From positions 1 to 64,000 of the forward strand of contig JAZQVO010000028.1 in assembly GCA_045631905.1 (NCBI GenBank): 64,000 nucleotides of DNA, in the 5' to 3' direction. The notes under the pieces were generated by a model that was not told where the DNA came from, did no database searches, and was given only the letters and a program-made list of their open reading frames with translations. The stretch's first letter is position 1. The number at the start of each line of letters is the position of its first letter. This DNA comes from HGM04593 sp045631905 (lineage in GTDB: Bacteria > Bacteroidota > Bacteroidia > Bacteroidales > Bacteroidaceae). The translations under genes were made by a program, and so were the position numbers. Below are positions 6,048 through 14,942 of this stretch, in pieces.

Positions 6048-7451
6048 TTAATTTTCTCCTTTACCGGCACCGTTGTTCTTGTCTCTTCTTGTCCCGCGGT
6101 GGTAGCGACGGTTTTGAGGTTTTTTCTTTCCTTCTCCTTGCTCGGGGGTGCTTGTTGCTGTTTGTGCTGTGGGTGTGGTGCCTTCGGTTTTGGGCTTGCC
6201 ACCTTCGCGACGGCTCTTGTCTCTCCTTCCGTGTCCACGACCACCATGCTCGTTGCGGTTGCCTCTGCGGTTTTTGCTACCACCTTTACCGCTTTTCTTG
6301 GGCGAATATTCGGGTGCCTCGCCAAGCTCGTCGGGTAGGGGTATCTTGGTTACCTCCTGCTCCATGAACTCTTCTATGCGTTTAAAGTAGTCTTGGTCCT
6401 CTACCGACACAAATGTTATTGCGCGTCCTTTGGTGTTTGCGCGTGCGGTACGGCCTACGCGATGAATATAATCGTCGCAGTCGCGTGGCACATCGTAGTT
6501 AATTACAATGCGAATATCGTCGATGTCGATACCTCGTGCAAGAATATCTGTGGCAACTATAATATCTATTTTACGGCTTTTGTAGCGGAACATAATCTCG
6601 TCGCGCTCGGCTTGTCCGAGGTCGCTATGCATCTCGCCTACATTAAACCCTCTCTTTTTAAGTGCAATAGATATATCTTTTACCTTGCTTTTGCGCGAAG
6701 CAAAGAGGATTACTCTCTCGGTGCTTTCCTTCTCGAATATGCTTTTTATTATTCCCATCTTTTGCCCCTCGTGGCATATGTATGCCTCTTGTGTTATGCC
6801 GTCGGCCGGTTTGGCAAGCGACAGGGTTACTTGTAGAGGGTCGGTGAGGATATTTGAGGCCAATTTGCGTATCTCTTGTGGCATGGTGGCCGAGAAGAGC
6901 ATGGTTTGTCGCTCCTTGGGCAGTTTCTTGGCAATAGTCATAATGTCGTTGTAGAAACCCATGTCGAGCATGCGGTCGGCTTCGTCAAGTATAAAGAACG
7001 ACACGCGTGAGAGGTCTATGTTGCCTAAGTTAATGTGGCTTATGAGTCGGCCGGGAGTAGCTACAATTATGTCGGCACCTTTTGCCATGCCACGTAGTTC
7101 CTGCTCGTATCGTTGTCCGTCGTTACCGCCATATACGGCTACGCTCGAAAAGGGCATGAAGTAGGTGAAACCCTCGAGCTGACGGTCTATCTGTTGTGCC
7201 AGCTCGCGTGTAGGTGCCATCACCACGCAGTTTATTGCATCGTCGGGATAACCGCCTTTGCATAGTTTGTTGAGCACGGGTAACAGATAGGCGGCGGTTT
7301 TTCCTGTTCCTGTCTGTGCCACACCTATAAGGTCGCGCCCGTCCATCAAAGGTTGAATCGTCTGCTCCTGTATGGGTGTACAGGTTTCGAAGCGCATGGC
7401 ATCGAGCGCGTCAAGAACCTCGTCCTCAAAATCAAAATCGGTAAAATACAT
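6048..7451 (-). CDS. DEAD-box RNA helicase, RhlE-like
   Basis: A 467-residue ATP-dependent RNA helicase. Visible motifs in order: Q motif (TPIQEQTIQP), motif I AQTGTGKT near residue 45, PTRELAQQ, LDEADRMLD, SAT, and HRVGRTAR near the end of the second RecA fold. The last 95 or so residues are a basic, Gly/Arg/Lys-rich tail typical of RNA-binding extensions in RhlE-type enzymes, involved in ribosome maturation and RNA decay. The start is 9 bp after the lptG-family stop, so it is probably the last gene of a lon-tgt-lptG-helicase unit. Confidence 0.93.
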   Translation of the reverse strand: MYFTDFDFEDEVLDALDAMRFETCTPIQEQTIQPLMDGRDLIGVAQTGTGKTAAYLLPVLNKLCKGGYPDDAINCVVMAPTRELAQQIDRQLEGFTYFMPFSSVAVYGGNDGQRYEQELRGMAKGADIIVATPGRLISHINLGNIDLSRVSFFILDEADRMLDMGFYNDIMTIAKKLPKERQTMLFSATMPQEIRKLASNILTDPLQVTLSLAKPADGITQEAYICHEGQKMGIIKSIFEKESTERVILFASRKSKVKDISIALKKRGFNVGEMHSDLGQAERDEIMFRYKSRKIDIIVATDILARGIDIDDIRIVINYDVPRDCDDYIHRVGRTARANTKGRAITFVSVEDQDYFKRIEEFMEQEVTKIPLPDELGEAPEYSPKKSGKGGSKNRRGNRNEHGGRGHGRRDKSRREGGKPKTEGTTPTAQTATSTPEQGEGKKKPQNRRYHRGTRRDKNNGAGKGEN

Positions 7452-7460
7452 TTGTTTGTG

Positions 7461-8567
7461 TTATTTTGGTGCTTTCCTATATAAATATAGTGCTATAAAA
7501 CTAAATATTATGTTCGGCAACCACACAGCAAGTGCCACGGGCATTTGCTCGGCAAAAGCCGATGAGATTGTTTGAAAAAGTATGTACGAGAAGCTTAATC
7601 CAAGGCCTATACCAAGTGAGAGCCCCATGCCTCCCTTTGTCTTTTTCGACGAGAGCGAGGCACCGATAATAGTCAGTATAAATGCCGCAAAAGACATCGC
7701 TATTCGTTTGTGATATTCAACCTCAAAGGCTTTGATATTTGCCATGCCTCGTGCCTTTTGCTTGTCGATATATTCGCTAAGTTCGGGGCTTGTCATGGTC
7801 TCATGCTGTCCCTCGCTGACAAGAAAGTCACTCGGCTCAATCTTTATTATAGTGTCGAGCACCTCGTGATTGCTCGACCTTATAACCTCTTTGTCGCCTG
7901 CAAGTTCGCGAATCATCCAGTTGCGAGCACTCCATCTATATTTTTCGTCGGGGTGATACTGAATGCTCTTTGCTGTCATGTGCGACACCAATTTCTTGTC
8001 GTCGAACTTGTCGAGCGAGAAGCGGAACCCCATGTTGTTCCTTGTTTCGTATCGCCCTATGTATGCAACCGTGTTTTCATCTACCTGTAACTGAATGTTG
8101 TAGGCCGACTTTGTCTCTTTTTTTCTGTTGTGCTTAATCTCGAAAGCTATGCGGGTTTCGTTGCCCACGGGTATTATAAATGCGCTCAGCACATATGTCA
8201 TTATGGCAATAAAGCCTGCCGAAATCATATATGGTCGCAACAATCTTTTAAAGCTTACTCCTGACGCGAACATTGCTATAATCTCGGAGTTTTCGGCAAG
8301 TTTCGATGTGAAATATATAACCGATATAAAGACAAACAACGCACTGAAAGTGTTTGCGTAGTATGGTGCCAGGTTCAGATAATAATCTATCAACACCTCC
8401 GACACCGTTGCGTTCGATGTTGCAAATTTGTCAATCTTCTCGTTGTAGTCGAAAACCACTATCACCGTGATTATAAGTGCCAACGAAAAGAAGTATGTAC
8501 CAAGGAATTTCCCTATGATGTAACGGTCAAGACGTTTTAGCTTAAAGGCTTCTATCCACTTTTTCAT
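7461..8567 (-). CDS. LptF/LptG-family permease (YjgP/YjgQ)
   Basis: A 368-residue membrane protein with the family layout: an N-terminal transmembrane pair (RYIIGKFLGTYFFSLALIITVIVVFDY, and NTFSALFVFISVIYFTSKLAENSEIIAMFASG), a large periplasmic domain, and C-terminal helices (RIAMSFAAFILTIIGASLSSKK, GLGLSFSYILFQTISSAFAE). This family forms the membrane part of the LPS export ABC transporter. It ends 10 bp before the helicase start and begins 13 bp after the tgt stop, consistent with an operon. Whether it is the F or G subunit is not certain; other Lpt genes are not in the window. Confidence 0.88.
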   Translation of the reverse strand: MKKWIEAFKLKRLDRYIIGKFLGTYFFSLALIITVIVVFDYNEKIDKFATSNATVSEVLIDYYLNLAPYYANTFSALFVFISVIYFTSKLAENSEIIAMFASGVSFKRLLRPYMISAGFIAIMTYVLSAFIIPVGNETRIAFEIKHNRKKETKSAYNIQLQVDENTVAYIGRYETRNNMGFRFSLDKFDDKKLVSHMTAKSIQYHPDEKYRWSARNWMIRELAGDKEVIRSSNHEVLDTIIKIEPSDFLVSEGQHETMTSPELSEYIDKQKARGMANIKAFEVEYHKRIAMSFAAFILTIIGASLSSKKTKGGMGLSLGIGLGLSFSYILFQTISSAFAEQMPVALAVWLPNIIFSFIALYLYRKAPK

Positions 8568-8579
8568 AGCATCTGTTTT

Positions 8580-9710
8580 TTATAGTCGGCGTGTTACTTG
8601 TTCGAGCATCGTTTTTTTCCACTGTGCAAAATCCCCTGCAAGAATGTGTTTGCGTGCCTCTTGTGTGAGCCACACATAGAAAGCGAGGTTGTGGAGCGAT
8701 GCTATTTGCAACGCAAGGTACTCTTGCGACACAAAGAGGTGTCGCAGGTAGGCACGGCTGTATTGCCTGTCTACATACGACTCGCCATCTTCCTCTATGG
8801 GGTTGAAGTCGTATTTCCACTTTTCGTTTCTCATGTTCATTATTCCTTGCTTTGTAAAGAGCATCGCATTGCGCCCGTTACGCGTGGGCATAACACAATC
8901 GAACATGTCTACACCGCGTTCTATGGCTTCGAGAATATTTGCAGGGGTGCCCACTCCCATGAGGTAACGGGGTTTGTCGGTGGGCAGAATCTCGTTTACC
9001 ACCTCAATCATCTCGTACATCTTTTCGGCAGGTTCTCCCACGGCAAGGCCACCTATGGCGTTGCCGGCACACTCCTTCGATGCAATATATTCGGCCGATT
9101 GACGGCGAAGTTCGGGGTATACACAACCTTGAACGATGGGGAAGAGCTGTTGCTCGTACCCATACTTGGCCTTTGTCTCCGAAAGGCGGGCTACACAGCG
9201 GTCGAGCCAGCGGTGTGTGCGTTCCATCGACTTTTTGGCATAGTTGAAGTCGGCTGTTCCGGGGGTACACTCGTCAAAGGCCATAATTATGTCGGCGCCT
9301 ATACTGCGCTCTATGTCCATAACCCTTTCGGGCGAGAAAAAGTGCTTCGAGCCATCGATGTGTGAGCGGAACTCCACACCCTCTTCGCTCATCTTGCGTA
9401 TATCCTTCAACGAGAACACCTGGAAACCACCGCTGTCGGTGAGGATAGGGCGTTGCCAACTGTTGAATTTGTGCAGACCACCGGCTTTTTCCAGAACATC
9501 GAGCCCGGGGCGAAGGTATAAGTGGTATGTGTTGCCCAATATTATTTGTGCTTTTACGTCGGTAACAAGGTCGGGCACCTGTACTGCTTTTACAGAGCCC
9601 ACAGTGCCAACAGGCATGAAGATAGGTGTTTGTATATCTCCATGCTCTGTGCTTAGCACGCCTGCTCGTGCTTTGCTGTTGCTGTCGGTATGTAGTAATT
9701 GGAATTTCAC
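8580..9710 (-). CDS. tgt: tRNA-guanine transglycosylase
   Basis: A 376-residue enzyme that exchanges guanine for a queuosine precursor at position 34 of GUN-anticodon tRNAs. Family motifs are clear: GNTYHLYLRPG, LTDSGGFQVFSL, DECTP, GGLAVGE and MPTRNGRNA. The zinc site is unusual. Where most bacterial enzymes have CxCxxC before YSRAYLHHL, this one reads GESYVDRQYSRAYLRHL, with none of the three cysteines. From memory, related Bacteroidetes enzymes share this change, but I cannot check it. It is 45 bp downstream of lon and 12 bp upstream of the lptG-family gene. Confidence 0.95.
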   Translation of the reverse strand: MKFQLLHTDSNSKARAGVLSTEHGDIQTPIFMPVGTVGSVKAVQVPDLVTDVKAQIILGNTYHLYLRPGLDVLEKAGGLHKFNSWQRPILTDSGGFQVFSLKDIRKMSEEGVEFRSHIDGSKHFFSPERVMDIERSIGADIIMAFDECTPGTADFNYAKKSMERTHRWLDRCVARLSETKAKYGYEQQLFPIVQGCVYPELRRQSAEYIASKECAGNAIGGLAVGEPAEKMYEMIEVVNEILPTDKPRYLMGVGTPANILEAIERGVDMFDCVMPTRNGRNAMLFTKQGIMNMRNEKWKYDFNPIEEDGESYVDRQYSRAYLRHLFVSQEYLALQIASLHNLAFYVWLTQEARKHILAGDFAQWKKTMLEQVTRRL

Positions 9711-9755
9711 CTGTTGTAGTTTTTTATGTTTCTAACAATTTGTGTCATCTTTCCG

Positions 9756-12215
9756 TTAAAGGAACTCTACGGGGGTTGTAACCTTTTCGTCGAGCAGTGC
9801 TATGTCGAGCACCTCCTTAATATCCTCGACAAAGTGGAAGGTGAGTCCTTTTATGTACATGGCGGGTATGGCATCTATGTTGCGCTTGTTTTCTTTACAC
9901 AAAATAATCTCTTTGATACCGGCACGTTTGGCCGCAAGAATCTTCTCTTTTATACCGCCAACAGGCAGAACCTTGCCACGCAGGGTAATTTCTCCTGTCA
10001 TAGCCAGGTTGGGTTTTACCTTGCGTTGTGTTAGTGCCGATGCGAGTGCTGTTGTCATGGTGATACCGGCCGAGGGACCATCTTTGGGTATTGCTCCTTC
10101 GGGTACATGCAGGTGAATATTCCACTTTTCGAAAATCTCATAAGGGATATTCAAATAATCGGCATGCGACTTTATGTATTCGAGTGCCAGCATAGCCGAC
10201 TCCTTCATTACATCGCCCAGGTTACCTGTGATGGTTATTCTCTCTCCTTTGCCTTTGCTCAGGCTTGTTTCGATGAAAAGAATCTCACCGCCCACGGCTG
10301 TCCAGGCAAGCCCCACAACAACACCGGCATAGTCGTTGCCTTGGTAGCTGTCGCGCGAGAACTCAATAGGCCCTAAAAGGGTGGGGAGGTCGTTTACTTT
10401 AACTGTCGATATCTTAAATTTTCCGGTGCTTGCTTTTTGGCATGCCAGCTTGCGGAAGATTTTACCAATTTTTTTCTCCAGGTTTCTCACACCCGATTCG
10501 CGAGTGTAGTTCTCTATAATGTGCTCTATCGCTCCCTGGCTTATTGTAACCTTTTCATCGCCTATACCGTTTGCCTCCTTCTCTTTGGGTAGCAGGTGGC
10601 GTTTGGCAATTTCAACTTTTTCTTCGGCGAGGTATCCACTCACCTCTATAAGCTCCATGCGGTCGAGTAGCGGGCCCGGGATACTGCTCAGGTTGTTGGC
10701 TGTGGCAATGAACATCACCTTCGATAGGTCGTAGTCTATGTCGAGGAAGTTGTCGTGGAACGTGCTGTTCTGCTCGGGGTCCAGCACTTCGAGCAGTGCC
10801 GACGAGGGGTCGCCGTGCATAGATGCCTGTCCCACTTTGTCAATCTCGTCAAGTATGAATACAGGGTTGTCGCTACCGGCTTTCACAAGGCCTTTGAGTA
10901 TGCGACCGGGCATGGCTCCTATGTATGTTTTGCGGTGACCGCGAATCTCCGATTCGTCGTGTACGCCACCAAGCGACATGCGCACATATTTACGTTGCAT
11001 GGCCTCGGCTATCGACTTGCCAAGCGATGTTTTTCCCACCCCCGGAGGGCCATAAAGGCATATTATGGGCGATTTTAGGTCGCCACGCATTTTTATCACA
11101 GCCAGGTGCTCCAATATTCTCTCTTTCACTTTGTCGAGCCCGTAGTGGTCCCTGTCGAGCACTTCGCGTGCGTTTTTCATGTCGAGGCTGTCGGCGGTGC
11201 AATTACCCCACGGCAGGCTGACAAACATCTGCAAGTAGTTAAGTTGCACATGGTAGTCGGGTGTCTGCGGGTTTATTCGCTCGAGTTTCGCAAGCTCTCT
11301 TTTGAATACCTCCTCTGTCTCTTCGTTCCAGTTTTTCTCATCGGCTTTTTTGCGCAACTCGTTGCTGTCCTGCTCTTGAACGCCACCGCCAAGTTCCTCT
11401 TGAATACTTTTTATCTGCTGTTGCAGGTAGTACTCTTTTTGTTGTTGGTCGAGCTCCTGGTTTGTGCGTTTTTGAATTTTTTTCATTAATTTGGCATAGT
11501 GCAACTCCCGGTTGAGGAATTTTAAAAGAGAGTATGCACGAGCGGTGTAGTCGATAGAGTATAGCATCTCCATCTTGTCGCTGACACTTCCTTTTGTGTT
11601 CACACAAAGGAAATTTATGAGCAACGCTTCGTTCTTTATGTTTTTTATGGTGAAACTTGCCTCGGGCTCAACTTCGCTGGTTTTCAATACTTTGAAAGCT
11701 TTTTCTCGGCACTCGTCTACAATCATTTTAAATTCTTCGTTGTCGTAGTCGGGTGTCGGTTCTATGTCATCATCTACATCTGCAATAATGAAAGGCGATA
11801 TTTGCGTAATGAAGTTGAGCGATATTCTTTGCATGCCCTGCAAAATTATGGTTGTCGTTTGGTCGGGCATTTCAAATACTTTCAAAATTCTTGCTGCTGT
11901 TCCTTGGTGGTACAGGTCATGAAAACCCGGTTCTTCGTTGGCAGGGTCTTTCTGGCAAAAAACTCCGATAAGTCCTTTTGAGGCAACTGCGCTTTTAACA
12001 AGCTCTAACGAAGATTCTCTGCCAATAGTTACAGGCAACACAACGGTGGGGAAGAGTACCATGTTACGCAGGGGTAATATGGGTAATTCCGCGTCTATGC
12101 TTGCAACGAATGAAGATGGGTCTTCGATGTTCTCGTAATTGGTTATAAGGGAAAAACTACCTTCTTCTTCCTTTTTGCCTTGATTATTTAAATTCTCTTT
12201 ATTTTCTGTTCCCAT
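9756..12215 (-). CDS. lon: ATP-dependent protease Lon
   Basis: An 819-residue LonA protease that degrades misfolded and regulatory proteins in the cytoplasm. The order is canonical: an N-terminal substrate-binding domain (LPILPLRNMVLFP), a coiled-coil (NQELDQQQKEYYLQQQIKSI), the AAA+ module with Walker A GPPGVGKTS, and the C-terminal serine-lysine protease domain with the catalytic serine in PKDGPSAGI and lysine in GGIKEKILAAKRAG. The start at MGTENKENL gives the usual length with a short charged extension. A weak -7-like element (TAATTTG) lies 30-40 bp upstream on the minus strand. Confidence 0.97.
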   Translation of the reverse strand: MGTENKENLNNQGKKEEEGSFSLITNYENIEDPSSFVASIDAELPILPLRNMVLFPTVVLPVTIGRESSLELVKSAVASKGLIGVFCQKDPANEEPGFHDLYHQGTAARILKVFEMPDQTTTIILQGMQRISLNFITQISPFIIADVDDDIEPTPDYDNEEFKMIVDECREKAFKVLKTSEVEPEASFTIKNIKNEALLINFLCVNTKGSVSDKMEMLYSIDYTARAYSLLKFLNRELHYAKLMKKIQKRTNQELDQQQKEYYLQQQIKSIQEELGGGVQEQDSNELRKKADEKNWNEETEEVFKRELAKLERINPQTPDYHVQLNYLQMFVSLPWGNCTADSLDMKNAREVLDRDHYGLDKVKERILEHLAVIKMRGDLKSPIICLYGPPGVGKTSLGKSIAEAMQRKYVRMSLGGVHDESEIRGHRKTYIGAMPGRILKGLVKAGSDNPVFILDEIDKVGQASMHGDPSSALLEVLDPEQNSTFHDNFLDIDYDLSKVMFIATANNLSSIPGPLLDRMELIEVSGYLAEEKVEIAKRHLLPKEKEANGIGDEKVTISQGAIEHIIENYTRESGVRNLEKKIGKIFRKLACQKASTGKFKISTVKVNDLPTLLGPIEFSRDSYQGNDYAGVVVGLAWTAVGGEILFIETSLSKGKGERITITGNLGDVMKESAMLALEYIKSHADYLNIPYEIFEKWNIHLHVPEGAIPKDGPSAGITMTTALASALTQRKVKPNLAMTGEITLRGKVLPVGGIKEKILAAKRAGIKEIILCKENKRNIDAIPAMYIKGLTFHFVEDIKEVLDIALLDEKVTTPVEFL

Positions 12216-12528
12216 TATTTTTTAGAGTTTATCTGTGTCGCAAATTACAATTCGCCTGTTTGGAATATGTAGCTTGCTGTTGCTTTTGTTATTAATATGC
12301 GAAGATACTACCTTTTGTCGATTTGCCGAAATATTTTTTATTTAATATTTATAATTTATACGTATAACGATATTAAAACCTCTTCAATGCCTGTTTTGTT
12401 GTTGTATAAGCTCGCTTGTGGCAAGAATCTTTGTTTGTTTTGTCTCGCGCGATTGTTTTGCGTAAACAAAGAGGGCTTGTTTGTGAAAAACATTGAAGTA
12501 AACTTCGTGTTTCTCGCTCGTTTGTATG

Positions 12529-12536
12529 TATATTTG
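12529..12536 (+). promoter_or_regulatory. -7 element of the lipid kinase gene
   Basis: TATATTTG at 12529-12536, followed within about 20 bp by a GTG start. The rest of the 12216-12552 interval is AT-rich divergent promoter DNA between lon and this gene with no recognisable gene. Confidence 0.55.
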
Positions 12537-12552
12537 CAGAAATTTTTTTTCA

Positions 12553-13629
12553 GTGAGTAAGAAGAGAGACATATTGTTCTTGATTAACCCAAAATCGGGT
12601 GTAGGTGCTAAGGGTATGCTCCCTCAGCAGATAAAGAAACTTGTCGATAAGCGCAAATTTAATGTGTTTGTCGAGGAGACCCGGTATGTTGCTCATGCTT
12701 GTGAACTTGCACGTGAAGCGTCGCAAAGAGGTGTCGATGTTGTCGTGGCTGTCGGTGGCGATGGTACGGTAAACGAGGTTGCACGCGCTATTGCAGGTAC
12801 CGATACGGCTCTTGGTATAATACCATGTGGCTCGGGTAATGGTTTTGCCCGCCATCTGGGAATACCTATCGATGTGAAGAGGTCGATACAATTTCTAAAC
12901 AAAGCTGTTCCTGTGTCGGTCGATTATGGAAAAATAAACGGTGTGCCCTTTTTCTGTACATGCGGTGTGGGGTTCGATGCGTTTGTAAGCAACAGCTTTG
13001 CACATGGTACCCGAAGAGGTTTTGTGGGTTATATGCACCAAACGCTTGTCGATTGGGTGAACTATAAACCCGAGGTGTATGATATTGAGACCGAGTCTTC
13101 GAAAAAAACTTACAAAGCTGTTGTCGTGGCATGTGGTAATGCCTCTCAATATGGGAATAATGCTTATATCGCTCCAAATGCCTCTATGCGCGATGGTATG
13201 TTGAGTGTAACCATACTCGAACCCTTTCCCGCGGTAGATGTCCCGTTGGTTTTGGGGCAACTTTTTGGTCGTTCTTTAACAAGGAACGGACACATAAAAA
13301 CACTTGAATCCAAATGGGTGCGCATAAAGCGTAAGCATGCAGGTCCTGCGCATTTTGATGGCGAACCTATTGATATGGAGGCCGAAATTTTTATAGAGAT
13401 AGTACCGGCCGGTATAAACGTGATGGCTATGCCGGGTTGGAACGGGCAGGCTGCCATGGTGCCGTTTTATAAACAGGTTGCCGATATGATAAGCGGTTCG
13501 TTGCCCGAGGTTAATTTCAGTTTCCCTAAAATAGATTTGTCTTTCCCGATGTTACCTTTGCGGGTCGATTTTTTTAAAAAGAATCTTAAAAAAGGTAACC
13601 CTCATATAGATAAAAAGGAAAATTCTTGA
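12553..13629 (+). CDS. Diacylglycerol/lipid kinase, YegS-BmrU type
   Basis: A 358-residue protein of the DagK/YegS lipid kinase family. The N-terminus has ILFLINPKSGVGAKG, then the nucleotide-binding GGDGTVNEVARA and PCGSGNGFARHLGIP, all diagnostic; the C-terminal half is the beta-rich lipid-binding domain (HFDGEPIDM). It would phosphorylate a membrane lipid such as diacylglycerol. I chose the GTG at 12553 (MSKKRDILFL) because an upstream ATG at 12526 would overlap the -7 promoter element. The final 40 residues form a Pro/Phe/Lys-rich tail of unknown role. It converges with trmN6 with only 18 bp between stops. Confidence 0.9.
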   Translation: MSKKRDILFLINPKSGVGAKGMLPQQIKKLVDKRKFNVFVEETRYVAHACELAREASQRGVDVVVAVGGDGTVNEVARAIAGTDTALGIIPCGSGNGFARHLGIPIDVKRSIQFLNKAVPVSVDYGKINGVPFFCTCGVGFDAFVSNSFAHGTRRGFVGYMHQTLVDWVNYKPEVYDIETESSKKTYKAVVVACGNASQYGNNAYIAPNASMRDGMLSVTILEPFPAVDVPLVLGQLFGRSLTRNGHIKTLESKWVRIKRKHAGPAHFDGEPIDMEAEIFIEIVPAGINVMAMPGWNGQAAMVPFYKQVADMISGSLPEVNFSFPKIDLSFPMLPLRVDFFKKNLKKGNPHIDKKENS

Positions 13630-13647
13630 TAGAAAAATATTTACAAA

Positions 13648-14355
13648 TTATTCTATTTTGAGATAAAAGTCGCGGAGTAGATTTTTTGCCTCATGGCTGT
13701 AGGTGCCCGGAGAATCCTCGAGAATAATCTCGCTGTCTATGCGCGTGTTTTTTTCTTTGCCAAACTCAATTAATATTCTCTTTGCCGTTTTTCGTGGGGT
13801 GGTGCGCACCTTTGTTGTGCGTGTAATGTGGAAACCTTTGAACAACGCTTCGCACTCCCATTCGTTGAAAGAATCTGTTGGAATTATTATCGAAATTTTC
13901 CCTTTCTCGCTTAACAACTCTTGCGCTTTGCCGAAAAAGAGAGCCGGTGTCAGGCTGTCGTTGTGCCTTGCGAGGGTACGGCTGTCGTTGTCACACTTTA
14001 AACTATTGGCAAAAAAAGGCGGGTTGCTCACAATTGTTTCGAATTTCTCTTTGGTGGCGTACTCTTTTAAATCGATGTTTATAATTTCGATTCTTTCGCC
14101 CCACGGAGATTTTTCGGCATTTTCTTTCGCCTTTATCGATGCACGCTCCTCAATCTCTATGCCTGTTATTTGGGCTTTACTGCGTTGCGCAGCCATAATC
14201 GATATAAGCCCGGTTCCGCAACCTATGTCAAGTATTCTGTTGCCCGTCGATGTGTCGAACCATGCGCCCAAAAGGCAACCATCGGTGCCTACCTTCATGG
14301 CACAACCCTCCTGCTCTATGGTAAATTGCTTGAACTTGAAATAACTGTTCGACAT
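13648..14355 (-). CDS. trmN6: tRNA1(Val) (adenine37-N6)-methyltransferase
   Basis: A 235-residue SAM-dependent methyltransferase of the YfiC/TrmN6 family. The N-terminus FKFKQFTIEQEGCAMKVGTDGCLLGAW and the SAM loop DIGCGTGLISIMAAQ are characteristic, and the catalytic NPPF motif is visible as SNPPFF. The start at 14355 (MSNSYFKF) is chosen over an in-frame ATG at 14439, which would lie inside the tRNA gene upstream. A tRNA-Thr gene and its terminator precede it, so translation follows a leader of about 10 nt after the terminator T-run unless transcription reads through. Confidence 0.92.
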   Translation of the reverse strand: MSNSYFKFKQFTIEQEGCAMKVGTDGCLLGAWFDTSTGNRILDIGCGTGLISIMAAQRSKAQITGIEIEERASIKAKENAEKSPWGERIEIINIDLKEYATKEKFETIVSNPPFFANSLKCDNDSRTLARHNDSLTPALFFGKAQELLSEKGKISIIIPTDSFNEWECEALFKGFHITRTTKVRTTPRKTAKRILIEFGKEKNTRIDSEIILEDSPGTYSHEAKNLLRDFYLKIE

Positions 14356-14364
14356 TATCGCTTT

Positions 14365-14391
14365 AAAAATAAAAAGCCGAGTCTCCTCGGC
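14365..14391 (-). terminator. Terminator after tRNA-Thr
   Basis: On the minus strand GCCGAG, GAGA, CTCGGC followed by TTTTTATTTTT. It lies 13 bp beyond the tRNA and just before the trmN6 start. Confidence 0.85.
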
Positions 14392-14403
14392 CGGTCTCTT
14401 ATG

Positions 14404-14476
<73 letters not shown>

Positions 14477-14540
14477 GTTTATTTACTCTGTTTTGGCGAT
14501 ATTCCCCCGCTGTTGTTATCTGCAAAAAGAAAATCCGATG

Positions 14541-14570
14541 CAAAGATAACCATAAAATAAAATGTGCAAA
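14541..14570 (-). promoter_or_regulatory. Promoter of tRNA-Thr
   Basis: On the minus strand TTTG (14570-14567), 18 bp, then TATCTTTG (14548-14541), about 65 bp upstream of the mature tRNA. Confidence 0.65.
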
Positions 14571-14646
14571 ATAATAGCGTGAAAAAAAGTATAAAATATG
14601 ATGTAAATAACATCTCCTACCGCTTGTTACTATTAAATTATTTATA

Positions 14647-14654
14647 TACCTTTG
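14647..14654 (+). promoter_or_regulatory. -7 element of the purF-carB leader
   Basis: TACCTTTG, with TTG about 20 bp upstream at 14624-14626. It would start a transcript near 14657-14661, some 280 bp before purF. A second, weaker TATATTTAC at 14873-14881 may start transcription after the leader hairpin. Confidence 0.6.
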
Positions 14655-14655
14655 C

Positions 14656-14730
14656 ATGAGTTTACACGGGCGTCGGCGCGCTTGCGCTGTATGTGCCTCT
14701 TGTCAAATAAAACCTGCTGTTTATGGATAA
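14656..14730 (+). CDS. Possible Cys-rich leader peptide 1 (24 aa)
   Basis: A short frame reading MSLHGRRRACAVCASC and then QIKPAVYG. The cluster of three Arg and three Cys codons is striking in a leader. The ATG lies within 2 bp of the -7 element, so it is only usable if the transcript starts exactly there; this is the main weakness. It overlaps the next small frame by 8 bp. Confidence 0.3.
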   Translation: MSLHGRRRACAVCASCQIKPAVYG

Positions 14731-14833
14731 TATTTGTAAAGACATAAAACAAATGCTTGTAACAAGTTGCCAGAATGGGACTTGTTCAAATAATTGTCTT
14801 TCAGCCATGCAGTCTGTTGTTTTTATTTGTTGA
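14723..14833 (+). CDS. Possible Cys-rich small protein or leader peptide 2 (36 aa)
   Basis: A frame beginning MDNICKDIKQMLVTSC and containing NGTCSNNC, with five cysteines in 36 residues. It starts inside the end of leader peptide 1 (ATG overlapping GGATAA), as if coupled, and ends 14 bp before a hairpin terminator. Not recognised from any family. It may regulate the downstream operon or be a free-standing small protein. Confidence 0.35.
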   Translation: MDNICKDIKQMLVTSCQNGTCSNNCLSAMQSVVFIC

Positions 14834-14847
14834 TATTTGTTTATGGT

Positions 14848-14871
14848 CGTTTCGTGGAAACGGCTTTTTTT
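14848..14871 (+). terminator. Hairpin terminator or attenuator in the purF-carB leader
   Basis: CGTTTC, GTG, GAAACG, GC and seven T. It sits between the small frames and the PurF-type gene, 72 bp before its start, so it could end the small transcript or regulate read-through. Confidence 0.7.
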
Positions 14872-14942
14872 GTATATTTACGTCGTCTGTTTGGCGCGCG
14901 TGGGAATGAATATTTTTTGAAAAGAATTTATATATTAAAACT

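Noticed and set aside
8598..9365. Open frame of 255 codons opposite tgt
   Set aside because: The minus strand encodes a clear tRNA-guanine transglycosylase; the opposing frame has no family resemblance and is a by-product of codon usage.
12526..12552. Upstream ATG for the lipid kinase
   Set aside because: It overlaps the -7 promoter element at 12529-12536 and would add residues with no homologous counterpart.
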